Shown here in pieces: positions 12,816 to 24,197 of a stretch of 64,000 nt of DNA. The stretch's first letter is position 1. The number at the start of each line of letters is the position of its first letter. Both the position numbers and the translations under genes were made by a program. The stretch covers positions 4,286,001 to 4,350,000 of the forward strand of contig JANUWF010001683.1 in assembly GCA_026120185.1 (NCBI GenBank), read 5' to 3'. Source of the DNA: Voacanga thouarsii (taxonomy: Eukaryota > Streptophyta > Magnoliopsida > Gentianales > Apocynaceae). The notes under the pieces are model-generated. The model did no database searches. It was given only the letters and a program-made list of their open reading frames with translations, and was not told the DNA's origin.

Positions 12816-13616
12816 TGTAGACGACAAATTTCAAGTTTGCAAATAAGATAAGAAAAATATCAAAAATACAAAATAGTTAGTAAATATGAAAAGTGGTTAC
12901 AAATCGCCGAAAAAGTCCTAAATTGTAGGATAAGTCATCCGATTCTTCTCGTTTTGAAAAACATTGATTCGAGGGCTAAAGAGCTTGATCTCAGATCGAA
13001 TAGAATTTGATGATGAACACTTGATTGCCAAGCCTTTGAGATTTGTTTGATGTAGAATAAGATGAACGCCTTGGAATTTGATGATGATTTTGAACCTTGA
13101 ATTTGATAAAGCGTAAATGCTTGAGCTTGTTAAAACTTGAGATGCCTTTTGTTTGTTAAAGCTTGAAGATCCCAAGGGTGCCCTGAACCTTTGAGGGAAG
13201 ACCCTATTTATAGGCAAAAAATTTCCTTGACTTTAGTATAAATAGTCGATGTGGAATTTTTAAGAGTCTCCTCACAACCCTAACGGACGTGAGTTTAAGA
13301 TGACTTGGGCTTAATTTATGTTTTAGCCTAATCTCATTTAGCCCACATTATATTTGGGTTATGAGATTTTCAAAAGTCCAACGTTATGGCCTAGTCCAAT
13401 TCAATTTAATCCATAATATATTAGATTTAATGTGAAATGGATTCTTAATAATAGCCCAATTTTGATAGTCCAATTTTATGATATATTGGATTTAATGGAC
13501 TTTTAATGATGGCCCAATTATATTAATTCAAGAATAATTATATTTATTCATGAATTAATTATAATTAATCAAGACTAAAATATGTCATTTCCTTGTCTCA
13601 AAATTATTTGTCTACA
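12816..13616 (-). repeat. 3' LTR of the Tat element
   Basis: This 801-bp copy aligns end to end with 26437-27238 (start TGTAGACGACAAATTTCAAG; shared block AAATTGTAGGATAAGTCATC). Differences are mainly scattered substitutions plus a few 1-bp indels. The strand follows from the internal gene order: gag lies at the far right end. Confidence 0.93.
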
Positions 13617-14594
13617 AATGACCCCACTTCAAGACTTGAAGAAAAATATTTTGCTAAAAGAATTTGGAAATAATGCTTGAAGTATTTAAAATATCAATTT
13701 CCCAATTTAATTATAAATTAATATAAAATCCCTTTTCAATTCCTTAATAAAATAGATTTTTTTTTTCTAGTTCTATAAGGAATTAATGAAAAGATTTGAA
13801 ATCCAATTTTGAGGAGGAATCATATTTATTGATTCCACCAATCAAATTTATTGAATTTAAATTTAATTCTCAATTAAAATTTTTTAACAAAGAATTAGAA
13901 TTCTTATAGGATTTGAAAGAAGCATTCCATAATACCTATAAAAAGGTCTTCATCTTGATCAATTTTTCCCATGCATTTATCAACTTCAACTTGAAGTTTT
14001 CCATGGCTCCAAGCGGTGTAGCTGGACAGCTTTTGGAGTTTTCTTCTTGTTTCCATACATAAGCCCCCTTTTTCTTTTCTTCTTCTTCTTCTTCTTCTTC
14101 TTCTTCTTCTTCTTCTTCTTCTTCTTCTTCTTCTTCTTCTTTTGTTTCTCAATTTACTTTGTATACGTAAGCCCCCTCTAACCTTTGTTTTGTTGACTTC
14201 TCCACGTTAGACAATCCATTCATGTGCTTGTTGTATTAATCACCATGTTGTCTATGTTGGTAACATTTTTTTTTCAACCAAAGAACTTCAATCGTCTAAA
14301 TTTCACTTGCTGCAATTCTTGACTTTTTTTGTGATTGCCGTCCATGCATTCCATGTTGTATAAGATATATATATATATATATTTTTTTGAAGTTGGTTTT
14401 GTTTTTGTAAACTCAAAATATTTTTATTTTTATTTTTTTTACACACTAGTTTTTTTTTAAGATTTGACTGTCGAATCACCTTGAATTTGGCTTTGATTAT
14501 TGGTTTCATGAAACTGACTTCATTCAGGCCTTTATTTCTTTGTTCTTTGTTTTGTTAGCTTTTCCCTTTTTTTTTTTTTTAACATAGTCCAAGT
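13617..14594. other. Tat element non-coding spacer with purine tract and (CTT)n
   Basis: Between the 3' LTR and the PMD relic. On the - strand the bases next to the LTR read AAGTGGGGTCATT (13629-13617), a plausible polypurine-type primer for plus-strand synthesis. A (CTT)n tract fills about 14072-14142. The remainder is AT-rich with long T runs near 14267, 14384 and 14571. No gene is visible. Confidence 0.6.
14072..14142. repeat. (CTT)n microsatellite
   Basis: Over twenty CTT units in a row; read on the other strand it gives a spurious poly-Arg frame. Confidence 0.95.
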
Positions 14595-16979
14595 ATGGTG
14601 TATTTTTCAAATTTGCGATCCTCTTCGTGCCAACAACTGCTAGTCATTCACGACCATGAAAATGATCCAATGGAAGATGGAACGACATTGACGGTATATG
14701 AGGCAAAATCCAGCAAATATGCGAGGCCCCTACCAAAGGCAACACTCCAACGACTTGTGAAGAAATGGTCAACGGAAGTCAATTTCAAAGGCACTCGTTC
14801 CCCAAAGGCATGGATTCTTCTTTCCTTAAATCATCAACCTCAAGCTCACCCCAGTGTGTTACCTTCATTTGGATGCCGGATGATTCAAAAGGAGACTCAA
14901 TGGACCTCACCACTCAACTTCTTATGTGTGTTTCGCTTTAGGGAGAGATATTATGAGCGGGTACACAACGTTTTAAGTCGTTGCGAATGACACTTAAGAT
15001 CTACAAAGATCTATGAGGCTATCTATGCATCACTTTTTATGTATGATTGTAACAATGTTCTCAAAGCCTTTTGCGAAGCTTGGTGTCCTCTCACCAACAC
15101 GCTTTTAACATCAACTGGTGAGGTGTCCATTTCACTTTGGGACTTGCACGAACTTAAAGGCTTACTAATACTTGAAACTCACTATGACGAAGTTGTTCCT
15201 CATGCTGTGGAACTCACTGGTGTGGACCATAATGGCAAGTGATTCCTTCCAAGGAGTTGCGAACATTTCCTCCATGCATACCACTTGATCAAAAAAGACA
15301 ACAACAACTCTGGTGTCTCCATCAATAAGTGGCTCAACTTCTGGTTCAAAAGAGCAACAAAGTATATAGCGCCTCCTCCAAGGGAAGAAAGGAGATCATG
15401 CCCCAAGTTTACTGACAATTATGTTGGCTTTGCATCTTTGTCTTACCTAATGAAGAAGTAGACATCATTTTTCCAAATACCTTCAAAATGGTAAGTTTGA
15501 TGGCATACGGGAAACGAGTTAGTTTGGCTATTCCCGTCTTGACCAACATTTATAGAGGATTGAATCATATTTCCAAATCTCAACGTCCTAGTGAGGAAAA
15601 ATCTATTTTCCTAACTCACTATATATATGGATGGCTTACACACTACTTCAAAACTCATTATGAAGTCTTTCAAGGCTTAAACAGCCCTCCAATGGTGAGT
15701 TATTCTGGTGAAAGTAGCAGAAAGTACTTTAGTAAAGATGAAGCCCGCAAGCGGATTTATAGAGGTGAGATTATTGTTTAGGCTACGAACATCCTTACCA
15801 AGCACAAAAAACATGACTTTGTTGATAATAAAGCAGCCTCCTTGGAGGAACAACTTTACTTCTCGAGTCTTCATTCAAGTCTTCTAACTTTGCGAAAGGA
15901 CGATCACTTCATCATTGAGCCTTATAGCCCACATCGCTTTAGTTGCCATTTTGGATTCTTGCAAAATATCCCAGACTACTTTGAAATTTCCACCTGTAAA
16001 GCCACCTTAATAGATGGCTTACGTCTTTGGGTAAGATGCACACTTTGCAGAACAATGGCCAAGGTAACATTTCCAATCACTCCTTAGAGCATAAAGAAGT
16101 ATTATACTCCAGAGTATAAAGCATGGTGGGAACATGTTCATGGAACCTTTTTTGAAGATCACATTTCAATGTTAAATTCTCAAAAACCTGCATTTAAGAA
16201 AATAGAAAACTTACCTTGCTTTGAAAAGAGACTTCATCAAGATACTACCACTCTCAATGCTTCAAATGGGTTAGAAAATTCTTCAAGACATGATAGATAT
16301 TCTTTTTCCAATCATGACTTAGTTATAGAGAAACTTTCATCATCTTCAAAATGAAAGGAGTTGAATTGAATTGAAGAAGCCAGTTCCAGTAGTAGAGATC
16401 GTTGTTGGAAGAGAACCAAGGCAGCAACTACAAGTTTAAGCCAAGAGTCCAAAGATCAAGAGACCTTCAAAGATAAGGTAAAACTGGTTTCTTTTTTTTG
16501 TTTTTGTCTTTTGTTCCTCTTTTCTTTTCTTTTGACTCAACTTCTTTGCTATTCTTCTTCATTAGGTGGACAATGTTGTAGTCCTTAATAAGGACGCTTA
16601 TTCGCAAGGTTCAATCAATGATTCTTACTGTTCTAAGCAAGATAGTTACAAGGACATCTCGTACTCTCAACATCAGGATTTGACATCTAAGGTCGTAGCT
16701 CATCAATATTGTTCAGCCATCTCTATTTTCCCAGGAAAGTCCCTAATGTCAAGTTGCAAAAAGAAGCTTGTCATGGAAGTATGGAAACAATTTTATCAAA
16801 GGATTCAACAAAAGCCTATCGAGCAGGTCTCTTCACTTGAGGATCAAGCTTGCTATATCCTTAAAGAATTGAACAAGGATCCTATCGTTGACTTGTCACT
16901 GTTGGATAATCTCTTGAGGTCTTTCTTTGCGCTAGCAGAAGGACAACTTCCATACCATATACCAACGCATATAAGGTAG
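14595..16979 (+). pseudogene. plant mobile domain (PMD) gene relic, antisense in the Tat element
   Basis: This encodes a decayed protein of the plant mobile domain (aminotransferase-like) family, nuclear proteins related to MAIN/MAIL1 that act in silencing and genome stability; many copies are carried by transposons. It starts MVYFSNLRSSS at 14595. Then come LVIHDHENDPMEDGTTLTVYE, ARPLPKATLQRLVKKWSTE and CRMIQKETQW, followed by AFCEAWCPLTNTLLTSTGEV. After the first stop come FLPRSCEHF and VNKW-like GVSINKWLNFW, then YGKRVSLAIPVLTNIYRGLN, YIYGWLTHYFKTHY, MVSYSGES and IEPYSPHRFSCHFGF. Next is a stretch around AWWEHVHGTFFEDHI and a last open frame (16566-16979) that may be a further exon. Stops at 14988, 15240, 15461 and 15779 and several shifts break it, so it is not functional. 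Its 3' end overlaps the antisense end of integrase. Confidence 0.82.
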
Positions 16980-17985
16980 CTTGGGTTGGAGTGTGGTAAA
17001 TGGTTCTATATGCCTAAAATGCCTTTCCAATACGAAGATACCAATCCTTTTTTGACTTAGTAACCACTTTTTGTAACAAATTTCACAAAGTCTTATTGAA
17101 AGCTTTAGCAAGTCCATTAGCCTGGGCATAGTACATAGAAGATTTGTACTGCTTGAATTTAAACTTCTCGCACAATTTGTCCATCAAACTATTGTAGAAT
17201 GGCTTGCCGTTATCTATGATAATATATCAAGGAATGCCATATCGATAGATAATATTTACACATATAAAATCAATGACATTTTCTTTTTTTGCTTATTTTG
17301 ATGATATAACTTTTGTCTACTTAGAGAAATAATCTGTTGCAGCCAAGATATAAAAATGTCCAGTAGAAGACTTTGGTCGCGGTCCAACAATATCCAATTT
17401 CTATGCATCAAATGACTATGAAGCAACTGTCGAGTATAATGGCTCAGAAGGTTGGTGTAGATAATTGGTATTGAATTGACATGCTTGACATCTTCTAGCA
17501 TAATCTAAGCAGTTTTTCACCATAGTAGGCCAATAATATCCCATCCTCTTGATATGAAAATGAAGTTTCGGACCAGATTAATGGGCTCCACATATGTTAG
17601 AATGAGCTTCTTCTATTGCTTATACAGCTTCTTCTTGGCCTAAACATCTTAAGAAGATACCTTCAAAAAAATGTCGAAAGAGCGTATCCTTATAGCAAAA
17701 GAAGCGAGTGGTAAGCTTGTGAATATCACTCCATCTTTGTAGATCATCCGGAAGCTTTCCATTTTTGAGAGAGTCTACAAAAGGTTGTCTCTAATCTTCT
17801 TCATTAATTTCATAGACAAAGACAGAATGAATTTCATACCCTTCATCATCTTCCTCTTAAAAAATAGGCAGTATGAACCATGTTTGACGTATAGGAATTT
17901 GAATTTCTTGATCATGTAAACATAAAGTATAAGCAAATTTTGCCAATGCGTCAGCTTGCTTATTTTTGCTTCTTAATACATGCTC
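16930..17985 (-). pseudogene. Tat integrase, decayed
   Basis: Integrase inserts the cDNA copy into host DNA. On the - strand, across frames, I see the second half of the HHCC zinc motif (CQACQFN, near 17490). The first catalytic region follows (DIVGPRPKSSTGHFYILAAT) and then IDNGKPFYN, with the second Asp. An AQANG-type block follows and then TPTQAT near the end. Stops and shifts occur throughout; the open frames on this strand cover only pieces. The last codons are antisense to the PMD frame. Upstream it runs into the second RNase H. Confidence 0.78.
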
Positions 17986-18090
17986 GATTATCACATCACC
18001 CAAATATCCCATAAGTCGTCTCGTATAATTATGATACGGGATCAACTCAGGCTTCTTAACATCATACTCACCAAGTAATTGATTAACAAT

Positions 18091-19581
18091 TAATAGGGCC
18101 TAAATTAGTCATATTTTTTCTAGTTATTTGAGGCTATTTTGTGATATATTTTGTTCAATAACTAGTTATATTCCTTCATATTTGAGATTTTACCTTTAAA
18201 AAGGTATTTTGTACTTTGTTTTAGATTTTAGAGGTAAAATAAGATAAAAACATCACAAAATAGAACAGAGGTGGCGCCAACCATGACAGAGGAACCGGTG
18301 TCGGCTACGTGTTGATGGCACGCACTTCAAGGAAATAAAAAAGCAAGTAAAACAGAGTGGAATAGAACCAAACCGGCACCGGCTGCACTCTGGAAAGATT
18401 GGCGCAAAAATTAAGAAAAATTAGTGAACGGACAAAGAAACAGATCACAACCGGCGCCGGTTGTGAGGCTGTAGGCGACGCCAGCGGTGCCTCGATTTTC
18501 GCACGTATTTTTTGGCAATTTGCAGAGTTTTAGTATTTTCCTACTTCTAATTGACCAAAAACCCTACACCAACGAATTTAGGCACTTCCTAAACCTATAA
18601 ATAGAGGGAAAACACAAGGAAAAAGGGGAAATTCACAGATCTAAACTTAAAATCACTCAAATCAAGGAGGAATTCTACCAAATCAAGAAAGATTGTGCAA
18701 GAGGGTCTACAAAGGAAGAAGAATGAGGCTTGTCTATAAGTGCTTTCTTTTACTTTGTTTTCTTTTTCTTAAACAATAGTATATTAATTATTTTATTATA
18801 ATTTAACATTGTTTTAGGTATTCATGATTTTTAGAGTTACTTTGACCTTTTAATTAATTAATTATTATTCTTGGTATTTAATTACTTATACTTATTACGA
18901 GGTTAGTTGGTTGTTTCTTTCCATTAACTTGCTTGAAAAAGAGGTTGATAGTTGTTTCAATTCATTTGTTTTATATTTGTTATCTCTTAACTTGCTTGAA
19001 AAAGGGGTTAATTGCTAAGAATTAGGTAATTAAAGGTTAATTGATGTCTGTCAGAATATGGATTCATTGGTTAATTTCATGTTTTAAATTTGCTAGAATA
19101 TGGAGATTTAATCAAGGATTGTGTTTAATACATCTTTTGGGTGAATTAGTTGAGACAGAATATATAATGCTAATTTGTCTAGAAGATAGTGATTTCATGG
19201 ATTGAAAAAGAAGTGAATTTATCTTAATCATTTATGATGCCAAGAGAATAATTAATTATGATAATGATTGAGTACTCTAAGGTTATATTTGTCAAAATAA
19301 TGATTTGAGTTATATAATTATCCATCCTTGACATGTATATATTATTTTATTTTATTTTTATTTTTATTCTTTTTCACTTTATTGATTCGGTTAAATAATG
19401 AAAGAAAAGTGATTAATCATATTTGTTCCTTGAGGATTGACACTCATTTGAACCCTATACTATGCTTAATGATGAGTACGCTTGCTCATATATGTAATTT
19501 GGGGTTAACGTTTTAATTTAAACTTGATTGAGAATGTGCTTATTTTTATATGACTTTTTATACCCAAATTTATACACATCA
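18091..19581 (+). repeat. solo LTR, family A, inside the Tat RNase H
   Basis: A 1491-bp insert flanked by ACAAT on both sides (18086-18090 and 19582-19586), ending CA and starting TAATAGGG (a decayed TG). It has no coding sequence. Its body matches the inverted copies at 54038-55787 and about 39725-41251. One shared block lies near the end (AACCCTATACTATG and GAGTACGCTTGCTCATAT) and another at the start (TAGTTATTTGAGGC). The block before the end resembles the conserved leader end of some gypsy LTRs. It carries GGCGCC-type palindromes (18265-18500). Confidence 0.85.
18445..18466. repeat. 22-bp perfect palindrome in the solo LTR
   Basis: The centre is ACCGGCGCCGGT, with CAC/GTG arms and a T/A outer pair, all matching. 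Further ACCGGNGNCGG-like words flank it at about 18290, 18370 and 18480. Confidence 0.9.
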
Positions 19582-19793
19582 ACAATCAATTGTGAATCCC
19601 CATATACTTTGAGATGCAGTCGCTTCATATTAACAACTAACTCTAACCCAAGTATAAGGGCTTGATGTTCAACTACATTATTTGAGCATCTTTTAGTCAT
19701 GGTGAAAGAGTATGGTAATACATCTTCTTCAGGGGTAATGGGTACTACACCAGTTCCAGTACCTTTGCAATTTGCCATACCATCAAAATACAT

Positions 19794-20350
19794 CCTCTAT
19801 AGTAGGAGAATCTTAATGACAAGAACATCTCCATCAGGCAACTCATCACTTAGTTCCCACTCAACAGGGATAGGATGATCAGTCAAGAAATTTGCCAGCA
19901 TTTGCCCTTTGACAGTTCTCTGTTTGGCAAAGATAATATCAAATTGTTGGTGTTGAAGGTACCACATTGCCAAATGATCAGATAGCACAGGCTTTATCAT
20001 AACATACTTTATAGGATTTGCTTTGGAAATAAGGCAGACAGTATGCACTTGAAAATAGTGCTTTAATTTTTGAATTGCAAATATCAAAACTAATCAAAGC
20101 TACTCAATTGGTAAATAATTTAACTTATTGGTGTCATCATCCGCTAAGTAATAGGGTGAATTTTCTTTGCCATTGTCACTTTCTTGAGCAAGCAATGCCC
20201 CCACTGAGCGTTCTTGCACAGTAATGTATAAAATCAATGGCTTATTCGGGATGGGTGTAGCAAGCACAGAAGGCTTCATTAAGTAAGATTTGATGCATTG
20301 GAAAGCATTTTAGGATGCTTCATCTTACTCAAATGGTATACCCTTCTTCA
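19794..20350 (-). pseudogene. RNase H of the Tat element, decayed
   Basis: The first RNase H, which removes the RNA template. The piece starting at 20087 reads MIFAIQKLKHYFQVHTV, then VLSDHLAMWYLQHQQFDIIF and GQMLANFLTDHP, the C-terminal part of a gypsy RNase H plus its connection. The N-terminal half (20340-20090) is broken by stops. It joins RT upstream and the second RNase H downstream. Confidence 0.75.
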
Positions 20351-21110
20351 TTAGATGACTGAATGGTTGACAGCGTCCGGCAAGACTTGAGATGAACCTT
20401 CGGAAGTAGGCCAATTTTCCTGTAAACTCTTTAATTCATGGATAATTCTTAGCTCAGGCATCTTCATAATCCCGTTGATATTTGATTGGTCTATTTTGAT
20501 ACCTTGATGACAAATGATGAAACCTAAGAATTTTCCAGAGGTGACGCCAAAAGTACATTTGAGAGGATTCATCTTCAATTGATACTTTTGGAATTGCTCG
20601 AAAGTCTTTCTCAAATCTTGAAGATGATCAGCTCGTTTGCATGATTTGACCACCAAATCATCCACATAGAATTCCACGATCTTGTGTAGTATGTCATCAA
20701 AAATCTTTTGCATTGTTCTTTAATATGTGGCTCCAGCATTCTTCAGACCAAAAAGCATCACTGTGCAGTAATAGATTCCTTTTGGAGTATGAAAGGTGGT
20801 AAGCTCCTCATCTTTTGGTGCTATTTTAATTTGATTATAACCAGAAGATCTATTCATGAAAGATAAAACTTCATGGCCAGTGGTTGCATCTACCATCAGT
20901 TCAAGAATAAGTAGTGGAAAATCATCTTTTGGGCAGGCATTATTTAGATTCCTAAAATCCACACAAATTTGAATTTATCCATTTTTCTTCCTCACAAGAA
21001 CAATATTCGCAACCCAAGTTGAATACTTGACTTCTCGAATAAATTTGGCTTCGATTAGTTTGTTCACCTCTACTTCAATTAATGGAACCAGCTCAGGTCG
21101 AAAACGCCGT
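20351..21110 (-). pseudogene. reverse transcriptase of the Tat element, decayed
   Basis: Reverse transcriptase copies the element RNA. Reading right to left it gives VDFRN-like MDFRNLNNACPKDDFPL (20962 down), FMNRSSGYNQIKIAP, TPKGIYYCTVMLFGLKNAGATY, a stop at about 20720, and then the catalytic YVDD at 20668-20657 followed by LKMNPLKCTFGV and GKFLGFI. The motif order and spacing are those of Ty3/gypsy RT. The upstream part to about 21110 is linker broken by stops. At least one stop inside the palm makes it inactive. Confidence 0.88.
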
Positions 21111-22668
21111 TAGGCTTACTTTACTGGTGTCGCCCTATCCTTTACAACTAAATGGTGGATAGCAATTTTTATGTCTAAGCTAGGCATTTCTTTGTATATC
21201 GAAGCAAAGACGTCCTTGAATTCCTTCAACAAGTCGATATATACCTTTTCTTCTTCGGATGATAAGAGTGCATTTATGTAAATTGGGCGAGGATGTTCAT
21301 AGTGCCCAAATTTACTTCTTTCTGTTTATCAACTGTGGCTTTTACGCCTTCTTCAAGTTCTACTAGAGCATACTCAGCATCTTCTTCCTCGGTATATTGT
21401 TCATCATAGATGGTGATGTGATTACAATAGGCTACACTTTCTGCATCACAAGGTATAACAGGTGTCACTTGTGTTATTATTTTTAAGATTCCATTGCAAT
21501 TCATCACCGTTCTTGCCTTAGAGGAGACTTTGCTAGAATGTCTTGTATTTGAAGTGGCTGTGACTCCAAGTCTTTTGAAAACAGATTTTCTCCTTTTCTT
21601 TAGGCTTAACCTAGTGAAGATAGATGGATGTGAATTTGTATCTCCTATACCATCAAAAATATATCGCAGTTTTGACGTCACTTCATCTTCTACAGTAATA
21701 TACTGTATGTTAGCCCTTTTAATCTTGAGTCGGATGTGAGATGCTTGTTTGTAACCCAAACATGCATGCTCTTTTCCTGTTGGCATGCTTTGGGTAGATC
21801 TTGAGCTTTGACCCTTTTCCTTGTCGACATCAGCAGGAAGCTTTCCCAACAGGTGTTGACTTTATGATTTATATCTAGCCTTTGCTAGGAGCTTATAAGC
21901 ATTTAGGTTAAATCATTCCTTCGTACTCGAGGTCAGTAATTCACCATACTCTACTTTTTCTTCTTTTTTTAGTTGAACAAATCCTTTTATAGGAGTATTT
22001 TGTGACTTAACTGAGTCAACCTTTGTAAGGGGTAAAGTGAGCCCTCCCAATGGCTTACTGTGTGTATGTTGCTTGGTAGAGCTTTCTACGCCTACTATAA
22101 CTTTACCATGTTTGGAGAAAGTAACATTTTTATCTTCCTTCTCCCTTGATAAATCGATTTTAGTTGATTTGCCATCTTTTTTAATATAGTACTTAATATC
22201 AGCAATATTCGCCTCAGTTCAGTAAATAGTTTATCGTCAGCATCTATTTTCTTCACCACGCCATTTCGATGGAATTTGAAACATTGATGCAAGGTTGATG
22301 GCACCATACCATTATCATGGAGCCATGGTCTTCTTAGTAAAATATTATAAGAGGTCTTGGCATCAATAATATGGAAAAGAGCAGTTGAAAGCATGTCTTC
22401 AATTAATATGTCCAATCGGAGAGTACCACTAGCTTGTTGCCCCACTTAATTGAAGCCTTGTATCATAAGGTGACTTTGGGACAACTCATCCATAAAAATG
22501 CCCAACTCTCTTAATGTTCGCAGAGGTAAAATGTTTACTGCCAATCCTCTGTCTAATAGTATCCTATTTACTCTCTGTTCTTGCACGTAGCCACAAATAA
22601 TAGTCTGTTGTGAGGCGTTGAGCCAAGCAACAAATCATCATCAGTGAATGTGATTTCAGTCATGTAGA
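21111..22668 (-). pseudogene. protease and pol linker of the Tat element, decayed
   Basis: Near 22560-22470 the - strand reads ILLDRGLAVNILPLRTLREL, the aspartic protease active-site region with D-R-G-L where D-S/G-G-S is usual, so the site is probably dead. SYNILLRRPWLHDNGMVPST follows (22445-22095). A 191-codon frame (21849-21274) is the acidic linker typical of Tat pol (VFKRLGV, YALVELEEGVKATVD, EVNLGT). The left part, 21273-21111, is broken. The right edge is cut by the solo LTR at 22669. Confidence 0.75.
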
Positions 22669-24197
22669 TGTTGGGGATATGCCCTAGAGTCAATTTGTAC
22701 TTATACAATTGTCATTATGTTTTATATAATAATATGAGGCTTTCCTTTCCATGAATAGTGAGTTTTGTTTTGTTGGTCATCAAGTACGTGACTTGATAGT
22801 AAAACCCTACAATGAATACAATGACTATTCTAAAACTGTCCCTGATCGATTATTATTATTGGAATAATAATAAATTAAGATTAGTATGTTTGTGACTTGA
22901 TGGCTATGTTTTACTGGCCATTGATATTTATGATATCGAGTCAAGACATAAATAAATGTTAGAGAACATTGTATTGGACATGACCTACTGTGAGAGTACT
23001 TCATGGAATATGTCATAAGTACTTTCTAGCCATAATAATATTGAAAGTCCTTCGACCTAAATTCATCATAGTTTCCTACTTGATAAATTCTATATTTTGA
23101 CATTGTCTAAAGTTGTCTTTAACCAGATAATAAATTAGACTATTGTTGGAGATAGAATAAATCAAGGAGAGGAATATAATTGATTGTGAAGGAATTTGTC
23201 CCTCTCAATTATGGGAGAGATATCCATGGGCCCCTTGATAAGTTAGATTGTTAAAAATGCATGGACGTGCTCAAATATATCCATCTGAGATGTTGATATC
23301 ATTTGTTTGAACAGTCTACTATGAAATCAAGAAATAATTGATTAAGCTTAATAAGGATGACATGCTCCGTGCCTTATGCTTAATCTGGATATCGTGTGAC
23401 AAAAGGACTAAATATAAAATTATGGTTTGGTTCAAAGAGATCACCGATCTTCATTTAACCTGGATAGTTATAATGTTTTGCTAGAAACTGCTTATAATTT
23501 GTGGGCCATTTAAATATGATTTAGGCACACTACCAGTGTTAAATGAACCTATAGGGTCACACAATAAGCGAACTTGTTAGGTTATTTTTCTGGTAACCAG
23601 ATTCAATGAATCTGGAAATATGTCTAAGTTAATCGAATTTAGAAAATTTACCAGATACAATGAATCTGGAAATATGTCCACATTTGATGTATTTGGATGA
23701 TGTCCAGATTATAAGAATCTGACTCGGTAAATTAATTAGTTAAATTACCGAGATAATGGCAGAATCTTATCATATCAGTTTTAATTTAATTTGAATTTAA
23801 ATTAGAATATGATAAGATATTATTAGGGTTGGACTCTAAGAGGTTCGGGGGGTTTTTAAGAAAGCCCTAACCGTCTTTTCAATAGTCCAATTTTCAGTTG
23901 AGAATATTCGTGCCATTCTCTACTAGAGAAAAAAAAAAAAACCTCTCAAACCTTAGGCGCTAGCACTCCCCGGGTATCGAGTGAGTTCGCGGTGTGTATC
24001 CGATAGAGGACGTTTGCATACTGTAGCGTCTGGTGATTGTTCGGGTTGAACGTACAACAGTGCAATCAGAATCGAAGAATTTTGGTTACAGCAAGCAGAG
24101 GTAATTCTTAAACCTTAGATCTTCTTAATCGTTTACTTAGGTCCTCGGGAGGGATTCATGGATGTTTTCCGCGTTTAAGAGCCCACGAATCCTAACA
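22669..24197 (+). repeat. copia-type solo LTR D1 inside Tat pol
   Basis: A 1529-bp insert starting TGTTGGGGATATGCCCTAGAG and ending CCTAACA, flanked by a perfect GTAGA duplication (22664-22668 and 24198-24202). It has no coding sequence. Its start and end match the inverted LTR at 51874-53548 (GCCCTAGAG near the start; TTTCCGC...TTAA near the end). I infer the copia type from the family's characteristic start; there is no coding region to confirm it. Confidence 0.82.

Larger units (their letters stand above)
17986..19793 (-). pseudogene. second (archaeal-type) RNase H of the Tat element, split by a solo LTR
   Basis: It begins MYFDGMANCKGTGTGVV at 19793 with the first catalytic Asp. ALILGLELV and VYGDSQLIV follow, carrying the Glu and Asp. 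The frame is then cut by the solo LTR at 18091-19581 and resumes at about 18090 with a LLGEYDVKKPELI stretch and PYHNYTRRLMGYLGD, ending in the ADALAKFAY helix (about 17940). The sequence on both sides of the insertion reads in one frame if the LTR and one 5-bp duplication are ignored. Having this domain besides the normal RNase H is a known mark of the Tat lineage. Confidence 0.85.

Noticed and set aside
13904..14152. Poly-Arg frame on the - strand
   Set aside because: It is a (CTT)n microsatellite read on the other strand.
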